Positions 1-5,485 of a DNA stretch of 7,861 nt are shown here, in pieces. Location of the stretch: the NCBI GenBank assembly GCA_002353935.1, contig DEKP01000004.1, positions 1 to 7,861 of the forward strand. The letters are read 5' to 3'. A program made the translations under genes and the position numbers. The DNA comes from Ruminococcaceae bacterium UBA2719. GTDB taxonomy: Bacteria > Bacillota > Clostridia > Oscillospirales > Acutalibacteraceae. Numbering within the stretch: the first letter of the stretch is position 1; the number at the start of each line of letters is the position of its first letter. The notes under the pieces are model-generated. The model was not told the origin of the DNA. It was given only the letters and a program-made list of their open reading frames with translations, and ran no database searches.

Positions 1-103
1 GTCTATTATCGGCAAGGCTCAGATTGATATTATTCCGCATACTTATGATGAATACGGTCAGCCGCGCTTGGATTTTGGTAAGATAAGATATCTTTATGAC
101 TGA
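1..103 (+). CDS. lepB: Signal peptidase I, C-terminal fragment (cut by window start)
   Basis: The frame beginning at base 2 reads 33 codons to a TGA at 101-103. It matches the C-terminal end of the complete signal peptidase I gene at 1955-2593 at 31 of 33 residues; the only changes are Ile for Leu and Ile for Val. The catalytic Ser and Lys lie upstream of the window, so activity cannot be judged from this piece. The part seen is the last beta-strand region after the GDNR box and has no frameshift. Signal peptidase I is a membrane-anchored serine protease that removes signal peptides from exported proteins. Its own terminator follows 17 bases after the stop, so this gene ends a transcription unit. 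It is a paralogue of the second copy, not a truncated remnant as far as visible. The family assignment rests on the paralogue, so it is firm. Confidence 0.9.
   Translation, partial: SIIGKAQIDIIPHTYDEYGQPRLDFGKIRYLYD
1..103 (+). repeat. Direct repeat, copy 1 (3' end of signal peptidase gene)
   Basis: Bases 1-103 align without gaps to 2491-2593. There are 6 mismatches, at window positions 29, 43, 82, 83, 97 and 100, giving 97/103 identity. Four mismatches are silent and two give conservative changes (Ile/Leu, Ile/Val). Similarity stops abruptly at the stop codon: the bases after the TGA are unrelated in the two copies. The repeat probably extends leftwards out of the window. Confidence 0.95.
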
Positions 104-120
104 GCGTCCTCAAGTTTTAT

Positions 121-159
121 GAAAGGCAGTCAAAATTTTCGATTGCTTTTCTGTTTTTT
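121..159 (+). terminator. Rho-independent terminator after the first signal peptidase gene
   Basis: An 11-bp stem (121-131 with 141-151, including two G-U pairs) encloses a 9-base loop. A run with seven T in eight bases follows at 152-159. The position 17 bases after the stop fits termination of the upstream signal peptidase transcript. Confidence 0.8.
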
Positions 160-246
160 GTTTAATTTATGTTGTTTTATATAATATCAACTGAAAAATC
201 CTATTAGTTCCATAAATACTGACAAAGCAACCGAAATATGATATAG

Positions 247-276
247 GAAACGAAGCCCGGATCGTTTTCATTTTTT
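247..276 (+). terminator. Possible second terminator-like hairpin
   Basis: AAACGA at 248-253 pairs with TCGTTT at 262-267 around an 8-base loop. The stem can be lengthened by a G-C pair (247 with 269) across a one-base bulge. Six T follow at 271-276. The stem is short and AT-rich, so it may be chance. If real, it backs up the terminator at 121-159 or ends a short transcript. Confidence 0.35.
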
Positions 277-424
277 CTTTCAAAAACTTTTATAAAAATA
301 TTTAAATTTATTGTAACCTTTTACAGAGTTGAGTCGTTTTATTAATGAAGGGGGTAAAAATAGCAGCTTGTTATCTGCTCAACAATATTATAATGTGTAA
401 GTATACTCAAATAGTCAAGTGTGT

Positions 425-458
425 TTGCCATTATATTTTGTAAATTAGATATTATAAT
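425..458 (+). promoter_or_regulatory. Candidate promoter region of the secreted fnIII-like gene
   Basis: A TTGCCA hexamer at 425-430 and a perfect TATAAT at 453-458 lie just upstream of the gene. The gap between them is 22 bases, too long for a standard promoter. With 17-base spacing the -35 hexamer would pair with GATATT at 448-453, a poor -10. Another TATAAT at 389-394 has TTGTTA 15 bases upstream (368-373), slightly too close. A promoter is required here, but which element is used cannot be settled by eye. Confidence 0.35.
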
Positions 459-496
459 ATTAATTGAAATTAATTAAATTTTTGGAGGAATTAAGA

Positions 497-1240
497 ATGA
501 AAAGAATTAAAACAGTCAAAAACTCAATTATCTCACTGATACTTATTTGCGCTATATTTGTAAGTGCATTTGCGGTATCAACTGTATCGACGTCGGCAGC
601 GTCTGCACCAAAGCTCAATTTGGTAAATCCTAAAAGCTCAGGATCTTTTGATGTTGTGTGGAATATTGTGCCAAATGCTGTCAAGTATCGTATATATTTT
701 GGCACAACCGGTGGTCGTGGAAACGGTTGGCGTCGCTTTACTGTCCTTAATGCCAGTAGCTGCACCAAACATCCTAATTATCCATCTTTTAAGTTCACTA
801 TCAACAGCAGTTCGTTGAGAGGCAGAACGTGGTATAAATATGGAGATGATCAGGGAATTTCCACACCTTATCTCGATAACAAAACTGTTTATAAGTGTCA
901 GGTTGAGGCGCTCGGCGATGGCGATAGGCATCTCGCGTGGACGAACGTAGACTATGCTTATTTAGCTCAAATTAAGGAGATAAAGGTTGAACGCCAAAGT
1001 AGAGTATTTAAATACAGTTGGGATCAAGTTGATGGATGCGATGCATATTGTGTAATGGTATCAATAAATAATCAACCATATGAAATCTTTGATCCTGACA
1101 ATCCTATGATAATATATAATGTTATTTATGATCAGATAAACACAAATATAGTATACAATTATACACTTAGGGTAAGAACTTGCAAAAGAATTAGTAGCAA
1201 CCGTTATGTTTATGGCCCGTGGACATACAAAAGTGTTTAA
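497..1240 (+). CDS. Secreted protein with two fibronectin type III-like domains, function unknown
   Basis: The product is 247 residues. It starts with a signal peptide: a basic stretch (MKRIKTVK), a hydrophobic core at about residues 11-27, and a Ser/Ala-rich cleavage region ending near residues 34-37. Two fnIII-like beta-sandwich domains follow. Domain 1 (about 38-157) has the pattern VVWNIVPNAVKYRIYF early and YKCQVEAL late. Domain 2 (about 158-247) has FKYSWDQVDGCDAYCV and YNYTLRVRTC, ending in a YGPWT strand. No sortase motif, dockerin, transmembrane anchor or catalytic motif is visible, so it is probably released or held by other factors. ATG 497 is chosen because GGAGG at 484-488 sits 8 bases upstream. 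The in-frame TTG at 464 has no such site and would add a charged stretch before the signal peptide. The gene stands alone between two terminators. The domain call is by sequence pattern only; the ligand is unknown. Confidence 0.8.
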   Translation: MKRIKTVKNSIISLILICAIFVSAFAVSTVSTSAASAPKLNLVNPKSSGSFDVVWNIVPNAVKYRIYFGTTGGRGNGWRRFTVLNASSCTKHPNYPSFKFTINSSSLRGRTWYKYGDDQGISTPYLDNKTVYKCQVEALGDGDRHLAWTNVDYAYLAQIKEIKVERQSRVFKYSWDQVDGCDAYCVMVSINNQPYEIFDPDNPMIIYNVIYDQINTNIVYNYTLRVRTCKRISSNRYVYGPWTYKSV

Positions 1241-1284
1241 AAGCAAGTTTCGTTTTAATAAGATAATATTTATAACACCCACAA

Positions 1285-1316
1285 CAGGGAACCTTATCGT
1301 GGTTCCCTGCTTTTTT
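1285..1316 (+). terminator. Strong Rho-independent terminator after the secreted-protein gene
   Basis: A perfect 9-bp GC-containing stem (CAGGGAACC at 1285-1293 with GGTTCCCTG at 1301-1309) surrounds a 7-base loop. Six T follow at 1311-1316. It separates the secreted-protein gene from the rplS promoter. Confidence 0.93.
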
Positions 1317-1370
1317 GTAATCACATTATTTATTATTTATCAGAAAATATATCAAATTTAAAGAAAACAC

Positions 1371-1399
1371 TTGCAATTATAATCCTTTTGTGCTAGTAT
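1371..1399 (+). promoter_or_regulatory. Sigma-A-type promoter of rplS with extended -10
   Basis: TTGCAA (1371-1376) and TAGTAT (1394-1399) are separated by exactly 17 bases. TG at 1391-1392 gives the TGn extended -10 motif. Transcription should begin near 1405-1407, leaving a leader of about 115 bases before rplS. A strong terminator directly upstream means that rplS depends on this promoter. Confidence 0.85.
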
Positions 1400-1405
1400 A
1401 TATAG

Positions 1406-1520
1406 GCATTTGGAAACCGTCAGCCAGTTGATGGGGTTCAAATTAGGGCAAAAAGCCAAAATTTGAAGCGGACAGTCCTCTGCTAAAAGCAAGAATGTCT
1501 GAAAATATTAGGAGGAAATT
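1406..1520 (+). promoter_or_regulatory. Structured 5' leader of rplS, candidate L19 autoregulatory element
   Basis: Three consecutive hairpins can be drawn. Hairpin 1 is CCGTCA (1417-1422) with TGATGG (1429-1434). Hairpin 2 is TTCAAATT (1437-1444) with AATTTGAA (1460-1467), perfect over 8 bp, containing an inner GGC/GCC stem (1447-1449 with 1455-1457) across an AG/AA internal loop. Hairpin 3 is CGGACA (1469-1474) with TGTCTG (1496-1501), containing TGCT/AGCA (1481-1484 with 1488-1491). The ribosome binding site AGGAGG lies at 1510-1515, just after hairpin 3. Firmicutes are known to carry an L19 leader RNA family through which the protein represses its own gene. Membership of this leader in that family is inferred from position and fold, not from a covariance search. 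Confidence 0.6.
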
Positions 1521-1868
1521 ATGGACGCATTAAAGAAAATTGCAGAGAGCTCTGTAAAAGAGACTACACCTGAGTTTTCGGTAGGTGATACTGTCAAAGT
1601 CAGCGTAAACATCCGCGAAGGAGACAGAGAAAGAATTCAGATGTTTGAAGGTACAGTTATAGCAAAACGCGGCAGCGGTGTCGCAGAGACATTCACTGTT
1701 CGCAGATTATCATACGGCGTAGGTGTAGAGAGAGTGTTCCCGCTGCATTCTCCAAACGTTGTTGACGTTAAGGTTGTAAGATACGGTAAGGTTCGCAGAA
1801 GCAAGCTTTATTATCTGCGTGACAGAGTTGGTAAGGCTGCGAAAGTTAAGGAAGAAATTCGCAAATAA
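1521..1868 (+). CDS. rplS: 50S ribosomal protein L19 (bL19)
   Basis: The 115-residue product has the full length and signature blocks of bL19: FSVGDTVKVSVNIREGDRER (about 19-38), IQMFEGTVIAKRGSGVAETF (39-58), the VRRLSYGVGVERVFPLHSP core (60-78) and a basic RRSKLYYLRDRVGKAAK tail. bL19 lies at the interface of the 50S and 30S subunits near an intersubunit bridge. ATG 1521 follows AGGAGG by 5 bases. In many Firmicutes rplS follows trmD and precedes the signal peptidase gene. Here the downstream order is kept, but upstream lies a secreted-protein gene, so rplS relies on its own promoter and leader. A terminator-like hairpin after the stop would make it mainly monocistronic, with some read-through into lepB. 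Confidence 0.98.
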   Translation: MDALKKIAESSVKETTPEFSVGDTVKVSVNIREGDRERIQMFEGTVIAKRGSGVAETFTVRRLSYGVGVERVFPLHSPNVVDVKVVRYGKVRRSKLYYLRDRVGKAAKVKEEIRK

Positions 1869-1886
1869 TTTGCAACACAGTTTTAT

Positions 1887-1913
1887 AAAAGGGACTTTTT
1901 CAGTCCCTTTTTT
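1887..1913 (+). terminator. Rho-independent terminator after rplS
   Basis: AAAAGGGACT (1887-1896) pairs with AGTCCCTTTT (1902-1911) around a 5-base loop, and the T-run continues to 1913. No convincing promoter is visible between this hairpin and the signal peptidase gene at 1955. Partial read-through may therefore supply lepB at a lower level than the abundant L19. Confidence 0.88.
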
Positions 1914-1954
1914 GCTAACAAAAAACGCTATGATAACAAAAAAGAGGCAATATT

Positions 1955-2593
1955 GTGAAACTTAACGATGAAATGTATGACGAAATATTCACTGAAAAAG
2001 AAAATAAAAGAGAAGTAATTACTTTAAATAAAAATTCTGCGTGGTCGATTATATACGATTGGTTTAGTTGCATTTTTCCTGCGCTGATTTGTGTTGTTTT
2101 GTTGTTGACCTTTGCATTTAGGCTGATAAAAGTTGACGGAACATCGATGGAATCTACTTTGATAGATAAAGATAGAGTTGTTGTAACTAATATTTTTTAT
2201 ACGCCAAAAGACGGAGACATAGTTGTAATCAGTCACGGAGAAGAATATGCCGAACCGCTTATCAAACGTGTGATTGCAACAGAAGGACAGACTCTAAAAA
2301 TCGATTTCGAAAATGGCGAAATTTATGTAGACGGAGTTTTGCTTAACGAGGATTATATTCAAGGTCAAACGATAGAGGGCGATGCTGTGATACCCGAAGT
2401 TATTCCTGAAGGTAAGGTTTTTGTTTTAGGTGATAACCGAACTGTATCTCTTGACAGTCGTTATCAGAAAGTTGGTTTAATAGATGCGTCGTCTATTATC
2501 GGCAAGGCTCAGATTGATCTTATTCCGCATACCTATGATGAATACGGTCAGCCGCGCTTGGATTTTGGTAAAGTAAGATATCTTTACGATTGA
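1955..2593 (+). CDS. lepB: Signal peptidase I (type I leader peptidase)
   Basis: This 212-residue membrane serine protease cleaves signal peptides from Sec/Tat-exported proteins. A cytoplasmic N-terminus of about 35 residues leads to one transmembrane segment (about 37-56). The catalytic Ser64 lies in GTSMESTL, and the general-base Lys104 in IKRVIATEG. The conserved box GDNRTVSLDSR is at 159-169. The length is in the SipS-like Gram-positive range. Start GTG 1955 has AGAGG at 1943-1947, 7 bases upstream; the in-frame ATG at 1973 lacks a site. It follows rplS and precedes rbgA, a common Firmicutes order. Its last 34 codons, stop included, are almost identical to the paralogue ending at 103, so this genome has at least two close signal peptidases. 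One of them may process the fnIII-like secreted protein encoded between them; that is only inference. Confidence 0.97.
   Translation: MKLNDEMYDEIFTEKENKREVITLNKNSAWSIIYDWFSCIFPALICVVLLLTFAFRLIKVDGTSMESTLIDKDRVVVTNIFYTPKDGDIVVISHGEEYAEPLIKRVIATEGQTLKIDFENGEIYVDGVLLNEDYIQGQTIEGDAVIPEVIPEGKVFVLGDNRTVSLDSRYQKVGLIDASSIIGKAQIDLIPHTYDEYGQPRLDFGKVRYLYD
2491..2593 (+). repeat. Direct repeat, copy 2 (3' end of signal peptidase gene)
   Basis: This partner of bases 1-103 is 97/103 identical and gap-free, and ends exactly at the stop codon. The following hairpins (121-151 and 2597-2627) are unrelated in sequence, so the homologous unit does not include the terminators. Confidence 0.95.
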
Positions 2594-2596
2594 TTT

Positions 2597-2629
2597 AATG
2601 CCTGCTTCAATTAAAGAAGCAGGCATTTT
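2597..2629 (+). terminator. Long perfect hairpin after lepB, weak T-tract
   Basis: AATGCCTGCTTC (2597-2608) pairs perfectly over 12 bp with GAAGCAGGCATT (2616-2627) around a 7-base loop. Only about four T follow (2626-2629) before a G. The stem is strong but the T-tract is short, so it may terminate incompletely or act as a transcript-stabilising or processing site. No clear promoter is seen before rbgA at 2696, which favours read-through. Confidence 0.7.
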
Positions 2630-2695
2630 GATGATATTTTATAAATTTACGGTGGTATTATTAATTAAACAGAAAAATTATAAAGAAGTGATAAT

Positions 2696-3565
2696 ATGGA
2701 TAACAAAATGGATATAAACTGGTTTCCCGGTCATATGACAAAAACCAAAAGAAAAATTGAAAAGGATTTAAAACTTGTAGACGCTGTGGTTGAGATAATC
2801 GATGCTCGCATTCCTGTTAGCAGCCGAAATCCCGATATAGCTAAACTTATTACTAATAAGCCTCGCGTAGTGTTGCTTAATAAATGTGATATTGCAGACG
2901 AAAAAGCAACGCAGTTATGGGTAGATTGTTTTAAAAACAATGGAATAGCGGCATTGCCGGTAGACTGTAAATCCGGCAAGGGCATAAATCAGTTTGTGCC
3001 GCTGCTCAGAAAGCAGTTGAGCGAAAAAATTGACCGCCTTAAAAGCAAAGGAATGATAAACCCTTGTATGCGTGTTATGATAGTAGGTATTCCGAACGTC
3101 GGAAAATCTACGTTTATTAATAGAATTTCCAAGAAGAATAAGGCTGTATCAGCAGACAGACCCGGAGTTACAAGGGGCAATCAGTGGTTTACGATAGCTA
3201 ACTGTTTAGAAATGCTAGATACTCCCGGCGTGTTGTGGCCAAAATTTGAGGATAGAACGACCGGGGAGCACCTTGCCTTTACCGGAGCTATAAAGGATAA
3301 TATTATGGATATCGAGCTTTTGGCTGTTCGGCTGCTTGAATTATTAAAAGAACTCAAACCGCCGATGTTTATATCCAGATTTAAGCTGGAAGATGTGGAT
3401 TTGGATAATACCGAAAGTGATAAGCTTTTAGAAATAATAGGTAAAAAACGAGGGATGTTAATCTCAGGCGGTGAAGTTGATCGTGAACGAGCAGCTATTA
3501 TGGTTTTAGACGAGTTTAGATCAGGTAAGTTTGGCAGAATTACGCTGGAATATCCTGAAAATTAA
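2696..3565 (+). CDS. rbgA: Ribosome biogenesis GTPase RbgA (YlqF), circularly permuted
   Basis: RbgA acts late in 50S subunit assembly and is a GTPase activated by the ribosomal particle. The 289-residue product shows the permuted order of GTPase motifs. G4 NKCD (62-65) and G5 CKS (91-93) come before G1 GIPNVGKST (131-139), G2 Thr159 in RPGVTRGNQW, and G3 DTPG (175-178). The family's N-terminal WFPGHMTK block is at 9-16 and the C-terminal RNA-binding-type domain covers about 225-289, ending FGRITLEYPE. The length is close to the Bacillus subtilis protein. ATG 2696 is chosen because an AAGAAGTGAT sequence (2682-2691), resembling an extended Shine-Dalgarno site, precedes it. The ATG at 2711 would lie too far from that site. 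It opens a tight gene run with rnhB 9 bases behind. RbgA and L19 close by both belong to 50S biogenesis. Confidence 0.97.
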   Translation: MDNKMDINWFPGHMTKTKRKIEKDLKLVDAVVEIIDARIPVSSRNPDIAKLITNKPRVVLLNKCDIADEKATQLWVDCFKNNGIAALPVDCKSGKGINQFVPLLRKQLSEKIDRLKSKGMINPCMRVMIVGIPNVGKSTFINRISKKNKAVSADRPGVTRGNQWFTIANCLEMLDTPGVLWPKFEDRTTGEHLAFTGAIKDNIMDIELLAVRLLELLKELKPPMFISRFKLEDVDLDNTESDKLLEIIGKKRGMLISGGEVDRERAAIMVLDEFRSGKFGRITLEYPEN

Positions 3566-3574
3566 GGTGTTATT

Positions 3575-4186
3575 ATGGATTGGCTTAAATACGAAAAAGA
3601 AGCGCTAAAAAAGGGCTACAAAACTATTTGTGGCGTCGACGAGGCGGGCAGAGGTCCGCTTGCGGGTCCTGTATGTGCAGCAGCAGTTATATTGCCCTAC
3701 AATACAGTTATAGAAGGCGTAAATGACTCAAAAAAGCTCAGCGAAAAAAAGCGCGAGAAGCTTTTTGACGTTATTATCGATACAGCGCTGGCTTGTTCGA
3801 TTTCATTTGGAACCGTTGAAGAGATTGAAGAACTAAATATTTTGAATACTACTATGCTGACTATGAAAAGGGCAGTAGAAGGACTGAAAATAAAACCCGA
3901 TTACGCTATGATAGATGGCAACCGTATTCCCGATCTTGATATTGACGCAGAATTTATCATAAAAGGCGACGCGCTGAGTTTGTCTGTTGCCGCCGCGTCA
4001 ATACTCGCAAAAGTGAGCAGAGACAGGTTGATGTTAGAATATGCAAAAGAGTATCCCGAGTATTGTTTTGAAAAGCATAAGGGCTATGGTACAGCCTTAC
4101 ATAGAGAAATGATATTAAAATACGGACCGTCACCAATCCACAGACCAAGTTTTTTGAAGAAGATTTTAAATAAAGATGAAAAATAA
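3575..4186 (+). CDS. rnhB: Ribonuclease HII
   Basis: RNase HII cuts RNA-DNA hybrids and removes single ribonucleotides misincorporated into DNA. The 203-residue product carries the full DEDD metal site: Asp22 and Glu23 in GVDEAGRGPLAGPV, Asp114 in MIDGN and Asp132 in KGD. The Gly-Arg-Gly motif (25-27) and the Tyr of HKGYGT (168-173), used to sense the ribonucleotide junction, are also present. The length resembles the compact E. coli form and lacks the N-terminal extension of the B. subtilis enzyme. The ribosome binding site AAGGTG (3564-3569) overlaps the rbgA stop, and the gene overlaps yraN by 11 bases at its end, so translation is probably coupled on both sides. Confidence 0.97.
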   Translation: MDWLKYEKEALKKGYKTICGVDEAGRGPLAGPVCAAAVILPYNTVIEGVNDSKKLSEKKREKLFDVIIDTALACSISFGTVEEIEELNILNTTMLTMKRAVEGLKIKPDYAMIDGNRIPDLDIDAEFIIKGDALSLSVAAASILAKVSRDRLMLEYAKEYPEYCFEKHKGYGTALHREMILKYGPSPIHRPSFLKKILNKDEK

Positions 4187-4580
4187 TAACAGTAATATTA
4201 ATAATACTACTCTCGGCAAATTTGGCGAAGATTATGCCGAACAACAGATGAAAAAAACAGAATATAAAATTCTTGATAGGAATTATAGAACAAAATTCGG
4301 TGAGATTGATATAATAGCTCAAAAGAAAAACGAAATAATATTTGTCGAAGTTAAAACCAGAAAGGCTGCCCCCTTTGTATCCGGTTCATATGCGGTAAAT
4401 ATAAAAAAACAAAGGCGCATCATAAAAAGTGCTTTTGTGTATATTTCAGAACGTCATTGTGATTTGCAGCCAAGGTTTGATGTCATTGAAATTGAAGTTG
4501 ATTGCAAGAATAAAAAAGTAACTTCATATAATCATATAGAAAGCGCTTTTATTCAGGAGGGCGAATATGCGGTTTTTTGA
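4176..4580 (+). CDS. yraN: YraN/UPF0102 family nuclease-like protein
   Basis: The 134-residue protein has the restriction-endonuclease-like fold signature of UPF0102. LGKFGEDYAE is at 13-22, the GEIDII strand with acidic Glu43 and Asp45 at 42-47, FVEVKTRK at 56-63, and a late RFDVIEIE strand at 100-107. The family commonly sits next to rnhB and is thought to act on DNA or RNA, but its substrate is not established. The start overlaps the end of rnhB by 11 bases. Only a weak GAAGAAG sequence (4156-4162) lies upstream, 13 bases away, so translation probably depends on coupling to rnhB. The Asn-rich N-terminus (residues 3-10) is low-complexity. The 3' end overlaps the dipeptidase gene by 14 bases. 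Confidence 0.92.
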   Translation: MKNNNSNINNTTLGKFGEDYAEQQMKKTEYKILDRNYRTKFGEIDIIAQKKNEIIFVEVKTRKAAPFVSGSYAVNIKKQRRIIKSAFVYISERHCDLQPRFDVIEIEVDCKNKKVTSYNHIESAFIQEGEYAVF

Positions 4581-5448
4581 TTTGCACTGTGATACTCTAT
4601 ACAAAGCGGCTATGGATAATTCAAATTTGTATAATGATGACTATCATATTAATATACTAAAAGCTCAAAAAATAGATACCTATATTCAGATGATGGCGAT
4701 ATGGATCCCGGATGAGATCAAAAATGATTCGGCAGTGTCGCTTTTTAAAAAATGCGTAGATATATATAACAGAGAGCGGTTGTTTGATGAGAAGCGAAAA
4801 TTTTTTCTGACCGTTGAAGGCGGCTCGGTTTTAGCGGGAGATTTAGATAATATAAAATTGCTTACCGATAATCAAGTTAAGGCGTTGACCTTAACTTGGA
4901 ATGGAGAAAACGAGCTTGCGTTCGGAGCATATTCAAAAGGCGGACTAAAGCCGTTTGGAAAAGAAGTTGTAAAACTTTTGCAGGAAAATAAAATAGCAGT
5001 TGATATATCGCATTTGAATGAAGAGGGCTTTTATGATGTTATGGAAATCGCAGACAAACCGATAATTGCCACTCATTCCAACTCAAAAACTATAACAAAT
5101 TCGCCGCGAAATTTAACTGATGACCAGTTTAAATGTATCGTAAGAAGCGGGGGAGTTGTCGGACTTAATTTTTACAAAGGCTTTTTAAACAATGATGAAA
5201 GCAAGGCTTCAATAAATGATCTTTTGCGACATGCGTATCATTTTATGAGTTTATCAGACGACGAAAATATTTGTATCGGTTCTGACTTTGACGGAGCCGA
5301 CATGCCCGACGATATTCACGGTTTGCAGGATATAGAAAAGGTATATATGGCATTTTGCACTAATTTTGGCAGAAAATCAGCCGATAAAATTTTCTTTGAT
5401 AACGCAAATAAGTTCTTTACAGACTTTGACAATATGAGCATAATATAG
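4567..5448 (+). CDS. Membrane dipeptidase-type metallopeptidase (peptidase M19)
   Basis: The 293-residue enzyme belongs to the renal dipeptidase family, dinuclear zinc hydrolases that split dipeptides, including some with D-residues. Metal and catalytic residues are in order. His7 and Asp9 lie in FDLHCDT, the bridging Glu84 in VEGG, His149 in DISHLNEEGF, His170 in ATHSNS, an Arg181-Asn182 pair nearby, and the catalytic Asp240 in IGSDFDG. There is no signal peptide or membrane anchor, so despite the family name it is probably cytoplasmic. It is shorter than the animal enzyme, as usual for clostridial members. AGGAGG at 4555-4560, inside yraN, lies 6 bases before ATG 4567. It closes the rbgA-rnhB-yraN run; its link to those genes is positional only. 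The last codons carry the thrC promoter. Confidence 0.93.
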   Translation: MRFFDLHCDTLYKAAMDNSNLYNDDYHINILKAQKIDTYIQMMAIWIPDEIKNDSAVSLFKKCVDIYNRERLFDEKRKFFLTVEGGSVLAGDLDNIKLLTDNQVKALTLTWNGENELAFGAYSKGGLKPFGKEVVKLLQENKIAVDISHLNEEGFYDVMEIADKPIIATHSNSKTITNSPRNLTDDQFKCIVRSGGVVGLNFYKGFLNNDESKASINDLLRHAYHFMSLSDDENICIGSDFDGADMPDDIHGLQDIEKVYMAFCTNFGRKSADKIFFDNANKFFTDFDNMSII

Positions 5449-5454
5449 TATAAT
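5426..5454 (+). promoter_or_regulatory. Perfect consensus sigma-A promoter for thrC
   Basis: TTGACA (5426-5431) and TATAAT (5449-5454) both match the consensus exactly and are separated by 17 bases. The -35 lies in the dipeptidase coding region and the -10 begins one base after its TAG stop. The start point should be near 5461, giving a leader of only about 25 bases, too short for a T-box or attenuator. The thrC ribosome binding site (AAGGGTG, 5475-5481) follows. Confidence 0.85.
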
Positions 5455-5485
5455 TATAATTCATAATGCGAAAGAAGGGTGTTTT

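Larger units (their letters stand above)
160..463. other. AT-rich intergenic spacer without a convincing gene
   Basis: This stretch is strongly AT-rich and has no open frame with both a good ribosome binding site and family-like sequence. It contains a second terminator-like hairpin (247-276). It also has two perfect TATAAT hexamers (389-394 and 453-458) and a short G-run (350-354). Two overlapping, mutually exclusive 5-bp inverted repeats lie near 362-386 (AGCAG/CTGCT and TTGTT/AACAA). It must carry the promoter of the secreted-protein gene downstream, since a terminator isolates that gene from upstream transcription. Beyond that I see nothing I can name. Confidence 0.6.

Noticed and set aside
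219..247. CTGACA-17-TATAGG as a promoter in the spacer
   Set aside because: The -10 is poor, and a terminator-like hairpin begins immediately downstream, so it would make little transcript.
345..443. A 32-codon open frame starting ATG AAG GGG in the spacer before the secreted-protein gene
   Set aside because: It has no ribosome binding site at a proper distance, shows no recognisable pattern, and contains likely promoter elements. Chance frames of this length are common in AT-rich spacers.
464..496. TTG at 464 as start of the secreted protein
   Set aside because: It has no ribosome binding site and would place a charged stretch before the signal peptide. ATG 497 has GGAGG 8 bases upstream and gives a classic signal peptide.
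638..931. Minus-strand open frame inside the secreted-protein gene
   Set aside because: The + strand frame has a signal peptide, domain pattern, ribosome binding site and terminator; the minus frame has none of these.
1406..1520. T-box, S-box or other metabolite riboswitch before rplS
   Set aside because: No T-box sequence or other known riboswitch core was recognised, and the downstream gene is a ribosomal protein, which fits an autoregulatory leader better.
1..2593. The signal peptidase repeats as ends of a mobile element or composite transposon
   Set aside because: The repeats are coding sequence of a functional gene family. There is no transposase, terminal inverted repeat or target-site duplication visible between or beside them.
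3957..4322. 121-codon minus-strand open frame across rnhB and yraN
   Set aside because: It is opposite two well-supported genes with intact motifs, and its product looks like no known family. It is a shadow frame.
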